Of a stretch of DNA of 64,000 bases, positions 16,703 to 24,051 are shown piece after piece (positions within the stretch are counted from its first letter, which is position 1; each line of letters starts with the position of its first letter). Source of the DNA: Adhaeribacter aquaticus DSM 16391 (GTDB lineage Bacteria > Bacteroidota > Bacteroidia > Cytophagales > Hymenobacteraceae); NCBI RefSeq assembly GCF_000473365.1, contig NZ_KI421517.1:2319504-2383503 (forward strand). Direction: 5' to 3'. The translations under genes were made by a program, and so were the position numbers. The notes under the pieces are model-generated. The model was not told the origin of the DNA, ran no database searches, and saw nothing but the letters and a program-made list of their open reading frames with translations.

Positions 16703-16996
16703 CTACCTGCGCCCACTTCTTCGGTTTTTAATTTTATCTATGTTTTTATTCTTTATCCAGTTCAGGTACTTTTGCAGGGCTTCCGCTTTTTGTAAATCCT
16801 GAATGGTTCTGAAACTGCGGGCCAGCTCCTGATTAGAAAAGGTAAGATGAATAGTACTGTGGCAGGGCTGGCACAAACCTACTGTTTCTGTATGTTTGCC
16901 TCCTTCTTGTTTGGGCAACAAATGATGTTTGGTAACAAAACTTACTTCCCTATTACAAAGCTCACAAACTGATATGTCTTTCCGCTGCTGTGGCAT
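16703..16996 (-). CDS. Small HNH-type endonuclease-like protein
   Basis: 97 residues. A first CxxC (CELCNRE), then VTKHHLLPKQEGGKHTETVGLC and a second CxxCH (CQPCHSTIH) form the zinc-stabilised beta-beta-alpha HNH fold. The first His pair of KHHLLPK and the final His are the likely catalytic or metal-binding residues. The C-terminus is basic (KNKNIDKIKNRRSGRR). It lacks a recognition domain, so the target is unknown. Similar stand-alone small HNH proteins are common in Bacteroidota and are not by themselves evidence of a mobile element. Confidence 0.8.
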   Translation of the reverse strand: MPQQRKDISVCELCNREVSFVTKHHLLPKQEGGKHTETVGLCQPCHSTIHLTFSNQELARSFRTIQDLQKAEALQKYLNWIKNKNIDKIKNRRSGRR

Positions 16997-17131
16997 CCTG
17001 CATATATTTAAGTAAGGTTATACTGGTGGGTTACTCCTTATTTTTGTTTTCTAACGTATACAGCAGCTCGTTTATACGTTACTTACTTTGGCCCGGGCAA
17101 ATACAGGCTAATTCTATTTTTTAAGTATTTT

Positions 17132-18382
17132 ATGTCAACTACTCCTGATAACACTTTTCTTACCTCCAACCCCGAGGAAACTTTGGTACCCAAAGCTCAG
17201 ATACGGGAAGGCTGGTTACTTTTTTTGCTTGCAACCATTCAGTTTACGCATATTATTGACTTTGTCATTATGATGCCTTTAGGCCCCCAGCTGATGCGGG
17301 TGTTTCAGATTAACCCGAAAGAATTTGGGTTTATGGTGTCGGCCTACACATTCAGTGCTGCTATCTCGGGGTTTATCAGCACCTTGTTTATAGATAAGTT
17401 CGATCGAAAAAACGCCCTTTTGGCCTTATACGCTGGCTTTATATTTGGCACTTTTTGTTGTGCCATAGCTCCCACTTACGAACTGCTATTAGTGGCAAGA
17501 ATTATAGCCGGTGCTTTTGGCGGGGTAATCGGGGCATTAGTATTTGCTATTATTGGGGATGCCATTCCGGAAAACCGGCGTGGAGCAGCCACCGGTAAGG
17601 TAATGGCAGCGTTTTCGGTTGCCTCTATAGCCGGAGTACCAGTAGGCTTGTACCTGGCCAGCAAAGTAGACTGGCATGCACCATTTTACGCTTTGGCTGC
17701 TATGAGCTTATTGGTTTTAATTGGTGCTTACTTTTTATTACCAGCCTTGCGGGGTCATTTAACCAATGCCGTTAAAACTAACCCATTGGCGGTAGTGGGG
17801 GAAATACTCCGAAATAAAAACCTGCTGTGGGCCATGACCCTGATGGTGGCCTTAACCCTGGCCGGCTTTACCGTAGTACCTTTTGTAAGTCCTTACCTAG
17901 TAGCCAACGTAGGATTTGCCGAAAGTGAATTGGCCTTTATGTATTTATTTGGAGGTTTAGCTACCGTTGTGACCTCTCAGCTAGCTGGTCGGCTCTCCGA
18001 TCGTTATGGCAAACAACGTATTTTTATTTATACGGCCTTATTTTCTATTATTCCTATTTTAGCTATTACTCATTTACAACCAGCACCCCATTATTTGGTA
18101 TTGATGGTAACTACTACTTTCTTTATTGGTTTCGGGGCCCGGTTTGTACCTGCTATGTCCCTAATTACCTCAAGCGTATCCCCTAATTTAAGAGGTAGCT
18201 TCATGAGTTTTAATTCTTCAGTACAACAAATGGCCGCCGGGCTATCTGCCTTTCTTTCCGGCCTGATCATTCAAAAATCCAGCACAGGCCCGCTTCTCCA
18301 CTTTGGTACTATTGGCATTATTGCCACCGTAGCTACCATCCTTTGCCTGTTTATTGTGCGGCAACTAAAAGTAATTAGTTAA
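17132..18382 (+). CDS. Major facilitator superfamily transporter
   Basis: 416 aa with about 12 membrane helices. The cytoplasmic loop 2-3 motif A appears as IDKFDRKNALL and the equivalent in the second half as GRLSDRYGKQRIF. The helix 4 region LLVARIIAGAFGGVIGALVFAIIGDAIPENRRGAA is typical of drug/proton antiporter-like or sugar-efflux-like MFS proteins. The substrate cannot be read from the sequence. Monocistronic, with a strong bidirectional terminator behind it. Confidence 0.9.
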   Translation: MSTTPDNTFLTSNPEETLVPKAQIREGWLLFLLATIQFTHIIDFVIMMPLGPQLMRVFQINPKEFGFMVSAYTFSAAISGFISTLFIDKFDRKNALLALYAGFIFGTFCCAIAPTYELLLVARIIAGAFGGVIGALVFAIIGDAIPENRRGAATGKVMAAFSVASIAGVPVGLYLASKVDWHAPFYALAAMSLLVLIGAYFLLPALRGHLTNAVKTNPLAVVGEILRNKNLLWAMTLMVALTLAGFTVVPFVSPYLVANVGFAESELAFMYLFGGLATVVTSQLAGRLSDRYGKQRIFIYTALFSIIPILAITHLQPAPHYLVLMVTTTFFIGFGARFVPAMSLITSSVSPNLRGSFMSFNSSVQQMAAGLSAFLSGLIIQKSSTGPLLHFGTIGIIATVATILCLFIVRQLKVIS

Positions 18383-18391
18383 CCCTATTTA

Positions 18392-18434
18392 CATAAAAAA
18401 AAGGCTGCTTAAGTAAAGCAGCCTTTTTTTTATG
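18392..18434. terminator. Bidirectional terminator between convergent genes
   Basis: CATAAAAAAAAGGCTGCTT pairs with AAGCAGCCTTTTTTTTATG. The GC core is flanked by A8 and T8, so it can end both the MFS gene and the convergent hydrolase gene. Confidence 0.9.
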
Positions 18435-18447
18435 TAAGCTTAGTTCT

Positions 18448-19656
18448 TTATTTTAAAGATCGGAACCAGGGAATAACAGATAGCATCATTGGTTCAACAC
18501 TACTGCTGTGGGTACCTCCTTGTATGGTTATAAATTCCAAATCTTTGGCGCCAGCAGCTTTTAATTTATCATAGGTTGTTTTAGAATTTTCAAAAAATAC
18601 CGACTGATCAGCGGTTCCCTGATAAATTTTAGTTGGGGTGGCTGGTACCCAATTTGTATAAATAGAATTCGCAACGAGTGCTTTTTTCAAAGCTAATTCA
18701 CCATCACTTTTCTGCAAATTTGCATAAAACGTTGGGCTAAATAATTTAGTCGGATCGCTGGTCAGGGCCCTGTTAATAGTTCCGGCACTATTTATTCCAT
18801 TAAACAAACCAGGAATATTAGTGGCATAAGGTTCCTGAAAGAAATCACTCATAGGGCGGTTCCAATCATACGTTTTATTATACGACTGCAGAATAAACGC
18901 CAGGTAATTCGGATTAGAATAAGGCTTGCTTTCTGAAATTTCACCTAACATTCCGGTTAAATCAAAACCACCTGCTCCTGCTGCCGAAGCCGTAACCTTA
19001 AGTTTATGAGCCGAATTAGTTTCTATTTCTTTCTGGGCGGCCATGGTTACATATCCCCCTTCGGAATAACCGGTCAGAAATAATTTATCATTTAAAGTAA
19101 GGCTATTCTTTTTGGCATACGATTTAGCCGCTTTTATAAAGTCTACTACAGCTAATGCCGAATGCTTTTGGTCATAATACGGATGAAAGATTTGTTTAGA
19201 AACTCCATAACCAATATAATCCGGAATTAAGGTTAAATAACCCGCCGAAGCAAAAAGCTCGAATCCGGAAAAAACAGCCGGAAAATTAGTGGGTGCACCT
19301 GCCTGCGTAAAAGTGGTTCCATGCTGGCCAGACAAAATAGGCAGGGCCTCTTTTGCATTCTTAGGTACACATAATAACCCGGAGGCTTCAATCTCCTTAC
19401 CTTTATAAGTAGTTAAATAGGTTACATTATAAACCTGAACATCATATTTGATATCATTTTTGATTTGTGGAAAACCTTGCCTATCGGCCATAGCAACCAA
19501 AATGCTCTGGGGCAATTCGGTTATTAATTTTGCCGAAACAAAATAGTCTTTTTCTACTTCGGGCTGCGCCGCTGCTACCTCTTCTTCACGACAACTTACT
19601 CCCACTACCACCAGTAGCGCCAGTATCCAGGAGGCTAAAAAACTTCTTTTAAACAT
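18448..19656 (-). CDS. Secreted lipase-like alpha/beta hydrolase lipoprotein
   Basis: Envelope-anchored serine hydrolase of about 402 aa. The signal peptide MFKRSFLASWILALLVVVGVSC ends in a lipobox (GVSC). The nucleophile elbow is GYSEGGY, the likely acid is in GTADQSV and the catalytic His in GGTHSSS near the C-terminus. QHGTTF supplies the oxyanion-hole region. The layout resembles the secretory-lipase family; the substrate is unknown. The ATG at 19654-19656 is chosen over one 12 codons upstream because it starts the lipoprotein signal. Confidence 0.85.
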   Translation of the reverse strand: MFKRSFLASWILALLVVVGVSCREEEVAAAQPEVEKDYFVSAKLITELPQSILVAMADRQGFPQIKNDIKYDVQVYNVTYLTTYKGKEIEASGLLCVPKNAKEALPILSGQHGTTFTQAGAPTNFPAVFSGFELFASAGYLTLIPDYIGYGVSKQIFHPYYDQKHSALAVVDFIKAAKSYAKKNSLTLNDKLFLTGYSEGGYVTMAAQKEIETNSAHKLKVTASAAGAGGFDLTGMLGEISESKPYSNPNYLAFILQSYNKTYDWNRPMSDFFQEPYATNIPGLFNGINSAGTINRALTSDPTKLFSPTFYANLQKSDGELALKKALVANSIYTNWVPATPTKIYQGTADQSVFFENSKTTYDKLKAAGAKDLEFITIQGGTHSSSVEPMMLSVIPWFRSLK

Positions 19657-19753
19657 TATCTGATAGTTGATTTTGAAAAGTCTGAATCTCATATTGTAAA
19701 CTGATAAATCAGCTACATAAGTTCCAATCAGTTCTTTACTAAATAGCCTAAAA

Positions 19754-19779
19754 AAATAGCTGCTCTGGAGCAGCTATTT
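19754..19779 (-). terminator. Terminator downstream of the histidine phosphatase gene
   Basis: AAATAGCTGCT pairs with AGCAGCTATTT across a CTGG/CCAG loop. On the minus strand the hairpin runs into a T-rich stretch. Confidence 0.85.
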
Positions 19780-19799
19780 GTAAACCATTACCAAAATCC

Positions 19800-20345
19800 T
19801 CAGACATTAAGTTTGCCATATTTCTTGGGCTGCACCCTTACTTTTCCACGGGCGGATACCTCCAGTTTAAATATATTATCATAATCGTTTTCCCCAATTA
19901 AAGCTACTGGTTTTTTAGCGCCAAAAGCTTCCACAATTGGCAACAAACTATTGGAATGGCCAACTATCAGGACTGTTTTTCCCTGGAAATCTTTTAAAAT
20001 CCGGTCGCGCAGGCCGGTGTAATCATGCGGCTCGTAAAACTGGATAGGTTTACCAGCGGCAGTAGGTTTTATTGTTAACTGATTACGTTTATAAGGAGTA
20101 GAAAAAAAAGCATCTACCTCTACATCTCTTAAATACTGTTTCAGGTCTTCGGCTCTTTCCATGCCTGCCTCCGTTAAACCTGGGTTTTCATCATTCGGGT
20201 TGCTGGTAACTTTTTCTGCATGCCGTACCAGGTAAATAACGGTTTCCGCATTTTTACTGATAGCATTACCATTGGCCTGATTAGTACCCATTAACTTAAT
20301 CACGGCCTCTACTAAAAAAATAAAGAGTAAAAGAAAGCGCCCCAT
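19800..20345 (-). CDS. Exported histidine phosphatase family protein (SixA-like)
   Basis: Phosphoglycerate-mutase-fold phosphatase of 181 aa. The phospho-accepting His is in the RHAEK motif near residues 41-45, and the second catalytic His is in VGHSNSLL. An N-terminal hydrophobic stretch (FLLLFIFLVEAVIKLMG) suggests export or anchoring. GLTEAGMERAEDL is the usual third block. The substrate is not predictable. Monocistronic, with a promoter box about 50 nt upstream. Confidence 0.85.
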   Translation of the reverse strand: MGRFLLLFIFLVEAVIKLMGTNQANGNAISKNAETVIYLVRHAEKVTSNPNDENPGLTEAGMERAEDLKQYLRDVEVDAFFSTPYKRNQLTIKPTAAGKPIQFYEPHDYTGLRDRILKDFQGKTVLIVGHSNSLLPIVEAFGAKKPVALIGENDYDNIFKLEVSARGKVRVQPKKYGKLNV

Positions 20346-20398
20346 CGTATAAAATTTTATAAAAACTTTTAAAAGATATAAAGCTTATAAATTAAATT

Positions 20399-20406
20399 CA
20401 AATTTA
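20399..20406 (-). promoter_or_regulatory. -7 box upstream of the histidine phosphatase gene
   Basis: The minus strand reads TAAATTTG, a full TAnnTTTG match about 54 nt before the ATG. The spacer to the divergent thioredoxin gene is AT-rich, so a chance match is possible. Confidence 0.35.
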
Positions 20407-20502
20407 ACGTCAAATATTTTTACGTATAAATCCTTAAGGGTAATCAGTATTTTTAATAATTAGTAGATTAACCTTTATGATAACAGCCTTTATAGTAGAA
20501 AC

Positions 20503-20510
20503 TAATTTTG
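20503..20510 (+). promoter_or_regulatory. -7 box upstream of thioredoxin
   Basis: TAATTTTG, a full TAnnTTTG match, 60 nt before the ATG at 20571. The leader ends with a Shine-Dalgarno-like AGAGGAG about 8 nt before the ATG. Confidence 0.45.
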
Positions 20511-20570
20511 CTGGTTTCCGATAAATGGAGGGTAAATACTTTAAAAAGGAAGAATTAAAGAGGAGTTATT

Positions 20571-20879
20571 ATGGCAAAAAAATCATTTTCAGAACTAATT
20601 AATAGCCCTGGTATGCCGGTTTTAGTAGATTTTTATGCCGATTGGTGTGGCCCCTGTAAAACCATGGCTCCAATTTTACAACAGGTGGCTGCCGATAATG
20701 CCGGAAAAGTTAAAGTTATTAAAATAGATGTAGATAAAAACCAGCCGGTAGCCCAGCAATACCGCATTCAGGGTATACCTACTCTTATTCTTTTTCACCA
20801 TGGCAAAATAGTCTGGCGGCAGTCGGGGGTAGTACCACCTCAGCAGCTTAACCAGGTACTAAAGCAATTTGCGACTTAA
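20571..20879 (+). CDS. Thioredoxin
   Basis: Cytoplasmic dithiol oxidoreductase of 102 aa. The active site WCGPC is near residues 25-29, with the cis-Pro in GIPTLILF near 70-77. A good ribosome site AGAGGAG precedes the ATG. Its stop overlaps the stop of the convergent histidine kinase by a few bases (shared TTAA at 20876-20879), so there is no room for a separate terminator between them. Confidence 0.95.
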   Translation: MAKKSFSELINSPGMPVLVDFYADWCGPCKTMAPILQQVAADNAGKVKVIKIDVDKNQPVAQQYRIQGIPTLILFHHGKIVWRQSGVVPPQQLNQVLKQFAT

Positions 20880-22237
20880 AAGGATAAAGTAAAAACGGTA
20901 TGTCCTGGCGCAGCATGGGCCACCCGTATGTTCCCTTTGTGGAGCCGCATAATTTGCCGGGACAAACTTAAGCCAATGCCAGAACCATTTTTCTTAGAGG
21001 TATAAAATGGCACAAAAATTTGATCTAAAATCTCTTCCGGAATACCTTTCCCGTTATCCTGCACTTCCAGTTTTACCCGGTCATAATCTGCATCATCGGT
21101 ATAAGCCAGCAACTTTACCTGGGGGGCTAGTACTCCCTGGCAAGACTCCATAGCATTTTTAATTAAGTTAATGATTACCTGCTCAATTAGTTCCGGATCA
21201 ATTTGTACTGGTAAGGCCCTGGTAGGCACCTGTAAGGATAATTTTATGCCACATTCGCTACATTCTTTTTCTACTAAGGTATACACCCCCTGCAGTAAAT
21301 TTTTAAAATCAATTTCCTGGATGCGCGGGCGCGGAATACGGGTGAGTTTGCGGTACCGGTCTACAAACTGAAGCAGGCTCTGGCTCCGCTTTTCTATAGT
21401 TTGCAAGCCCATTCTTATATCATTTAAAGCTTCCTCATCTACCTCCGGTACCTGTGGTTTAAGCACCAGTTCAGTTTCTACCAGATTATTTATACTGGAA
21501 GCAAGCGAAATTACCGGGGTGATGGAGTTCATTATTTCGTGCGAAAGCACCCGCGTAAGCTTTTGCCAGGCATCCAGTTCCTGTCCTTCCATTTCGGAAC
21601 GTATATTCTGAAACGATACAATTTTAAGCAGTTGTCCCTGCAACCGGAAAGAACTTAATTTTACCATCAGCAATAACTGATCGTCTTTGCGATTAAAATT
21701 TATTACCCGGCTTTCTTCCTGTTCCAAGCCCTCTACTACGCGTACCAACTCCGGACTTAAACGGGTTAAAGCATAAATATTTTTCAGAAACTGAATTTGT
21801 AGCAAATCTTTAGCGGCCTGGTTAATTAAATTTATTTCGCCGGTTTCATCTAAAGCTAAAATACCAATGCGCAGGTGTTCAACCAGGTTTTGCAGGTAAA
21901 AATGGTTTGCTTCTTTATCGGCTTTAATCTTCTGAAAAGTCTCCAACACACTATTCATCTCCAGGTGTAAGTCAGCAAATAATCCTTTTGTATATACCGG
22001 ATCAAAACGCTGGGTAAAATCAGCATGACGTACCGCAGCAAAAAAGCGAGCCAGCTCCCGGTTTGTTTTTTCCAGAAACCGGAACAGTTCTATTACCTGA
22101 CCAGCTACCAATAACAACAAACAAAAGGCAGATATATAGAGCTGTTTATAAAGCAGCACATAACCAAACAAGCCCATTGTAGCTAAGAGCAAGACTAAAC
22201 GCCCTAAAACCCGCCACCGAAACTTATTATAAACCAT
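20876..22237 (-). CDS. NtrY-like membrane sensor histidine kinase
   Basis: 453 aa. Two N-terminal membrane helices (about 9-50) lie close together with little periplasmic loop. A PAS-like region (about 110-205, GILALDETGEINLINQAAKDLL) follows, then the HisKA H-box RVLSHEIMNSITPV near 231-244. HATPase motifs follow: N-box IINLIKNAMES, G1 DNGKGIP, F-box FVPFYTSKKNGSGIGLSLSRQIM. The short sensory loop suggests sensing inside the membrane or cytoplasm. Its start overlaps the end of the response regulator gene by 11 nt, so the pair is one operon with translational coupling. Confidence 0.92.
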   Translation of the reverse strand: MVYNKFRWRVLGRLVLLLATMGLFGYVLLYKQLYISAFCLLLLVAGQVIELFRFLEKTNRELARFFAAVRHADFTQRFDPVYTKGLFADLHLEMNSVLETFQKIKADKEANHFYLQNLVEHLRIGILALDETGEINLINQAAKDLLQIQFLKNIYALTRLSPELVRVVEGLEQEESRVINFNRKDDQLLLMVKLSSFRLQGQLLKIVSFQNIRSEMEGQELDAWQKLTRVLSHEIMNSITPVISLASSINNLVETELVLKPQVPEVDEEALNDIRMGLQTIEKRSQSLLQFVDRYRKLTRIPRPRIQEIDFKNLLQGVYTLVEKECSECGIKLSLQVPTRALPVQIDPELIEQVIINLIKNAMESCQGVLAPQVKLLAYTDDADYDRVKLEVQDNGKGIPEEILDQIFVPFYTSKKNGSGIGLSLSRQIMRLHKGNIRVAHAAPGHTVFTLSF

Positions 22238-23603
22238 ATTTTTCTATGCGTCGGTAAAGAGCGGTCCTGGTAATACCTAGCTCGCGGGCCGCATGGGTAA
22301 TATTGCCGGCATGCTTACTCAGCATTTTTTCTACCATCATTCGCTCCAGGGCTTCCAGGGTTAAATCTGTTTCCAGGTTAAGCGGTTTGGTAGTTGCCGG
22401 GGCAAAACTAAAATCTGCCAGTTGTAAGGTATTTTGCTCGCTCATAATAACAGCCCGCTCAACCGCATGATCCAGCTCCCGGATATTTCCCGGCCAATGG
22501 TATTCGTTTAGCTTCTTCAGAGTTTGTTTATCTATGCCCAGGTTAGGCTTCTGATACTTGCGGCGATACAACCGCAGAAAATGGTTCGCCAGCAAAGGAA
22601 TATCTTCTTTTCGCTCACGCAGCGGCGGCAGCTGTATTTCCACTGTGTTAATGCGGTACAACAAATCTTGCCGGAACCGCCCCTGCTCTACCATTTCGTA
22701 TAAAGGCATATTGGTAGCAGAAATAAGCCGGATATCAATGGGCTTGGGCTGGTTAGTTCCCAGGCGCGTAATCTGCCGGCTTTGCAAGGCGGTTAATAAT
22801 TTCGCTTGTAGAGGCAGGGTCAGGTTCCCAATTTCATCTAAAAAGAGCGTGCCTCCGGAGGCAATTTCAAAACGGCCGGCGCGATCCTCGCGGGCATCGG
22901 TAAAAGAGCCTTTAGCATGCCCAAATAATTCACTTTCAAATAAAGATTCACTTACAGCCCCTAAATCAACGGTTATAAAAGCTTCCTGAGCTCTTTTAGA
23001 TTTCTGGTGCAGGGCGCGCGCCGCCAGCTCTTTTCCTGTACCGTTTTCCCCTAAAATCAACACATTGGCATCGGTGGCGCCTACCTTTTCTATGGTCTGA
23101 TACACTTTTTGCATGGGGGCCGATAAACCAATAAAATCGCCGTAATGGGTATTCAGGGCCTGGTTCAATTGCTTTTGCTTATCTACAAGCTTTTTAACCT
23201 CCAGCGTAGACTTCCGCAAGCGGGAGGCGGCATGTAAAGTAGCCAGCAGCTTTTCGTTTTGCCAGGGTTTTAATACAAAATCAGTAGCTCCTTCTTTCAG
23301 GGCCCTTACCGCTAACTCTACATCTCCGTAGGCGGTTATCATAATCACCACCGCTGCCGGGTCTATTTCCAGAATCCGGGCCAGCCAATCAAAACCTTCT
23401 TTACTGTTAGTTGCGCCGGCCGTATAATTCATATCCAGCAAAATCACATCAAAAGTATCTATTTCCAGGTGCTGGGGAATTTTACTCGGGATAGGCTCGG
23501 TACGTACGTAGTTGAAATGCTGCTTCAGAAAAATTCGGCCGGCAGTTAAAATATCTTCTTCGTCATCTACAATTAAAATGCGGCAATCAGATTTTGGGCT
23601 CAT
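22227..23603 (-). CDS. NtrX/NtrC-like sigma-54-dependent response regulator
   Basis: 458 aa. Receiver domain (about 1-130) with phospho-acceptor Asp in VILLDMNYTAG near residue 58. AAA+ domain (about 160-390) with Walker A GENGTGKE, Walker B GGTLFLDEIGN and arginine-finger region RFRQDLLYR. C-terminal Fis-type HTH with ITHAARELGITRTALYRRIEKYG. The sigma-54 contact loop reads GSFTDA where the consensus is GAFTGA. It keeps the key Phe-Thr but departs at two positions, a variant I believe recurs in Bacteroidota. Cotranscribed with the kinase and divergent from an FtsX/MacB permease, a plausible target. Confidence 0.93.
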   Translation of the reverse strand: MSPKSDCRILIVDDEEDILTAGRIFLKQHFNYVRTEPIPSKIPQHLEIDTFDVILLDMNYTAGATNSKEGFDWLARILEIDPAAVVIMITAYGDVELAVRALKEGATDFVLKPWQNEKLLATLHAASRLRKSTLEVKKLVDKQKQLNQALNTHYGDFIGLSAPMQKVYQTIEKVGATDANVLILGENGTGKELAARALHQKSKRAQEAFITVDLGAVSESLFESELFGHAKGSFTDAREDRAGRFEIASGGTLFLDEIGNLTLPLQAKLLTALQSRQITRLGTNQPKPIDIRLISATNMPLYEMVEQGRFRQDLLYRINTVEIQLPPLRERKEDIPLLANHFLRLYRRKYQKPNLGIDKQTLKKLNEYHWPGNIRELDHAVERAVIMSEQNTLQLADFSFAPATTKPLNLETDLTLEALERMMVEKMLSKHAGNITHAARELGITRTALYRRIEKYGL

Positions 23604-24051
23604 GAAAAATCAGGCTTCAGGGAATGTACCTGGTACTTTTACTAAAAGAACAGATTATGTTTTAATATTACTTATTTGCGGTTGCTTTTACAAAGGTTTT
23701 TATCCAAACTAGCTTATTGAATGCTTTTTACCAGTGCCAGTTATCAAAAAAACAGAACGCTATGGCTGCATTAAAAATTAAACTTAATTAATAACTGGAT
23801 AGGTAAAATTGCTGCTTTATCACCTCCTCCAACCTTTTAGAGCCTCCTAGTAATCTATGGCAGCTCGTTTTCTGATACAGGTCCAGCATATTTTTTAAAA
23901 AAAAGAGGAATATAAGGGGTAGCCGGAGTGGCCATTTCTTTCTTTTGTGGCAATCAAGTATATTAGGAGGAGAATAACCATTTTAAGCATTCAGGCTAGT
24001 CTGCTTACAGGCTCACCTATTACTAAATGCGGAAAAGGTATAAAAGCACGC
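23604..24051. other. Divergent spacer between the NtrX-like regulator and the permease
   Basis: 448 nt containing the promoters of both divergent units. No full TAnnTTTG box or sigma-54 -24/-12 site was found. The closest permease-side match is TTCTTTTG at 23940-23947. An imperfect TGGCAG-N5-TTTCT at about 23858 lacks the essential -12 GC. No gene was recognised. Confidence 0.3.

Noticed and set aside
16703-16996. HNH gene as a sign of a prophage or intron
   Set aside because: No phage, integrase or intron features flank it, and small stand-alone HNH genes are common in this phylum.
23725-23745. TGGCAC on the minus strand upstream of the NtrX-like regulator, as a sigma-54 promoter
   Set aside because: The -24 element is perfect, but the bases at the -12 spacing are AAAA. 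The nearest GC is two bases too far, so it does not fit.
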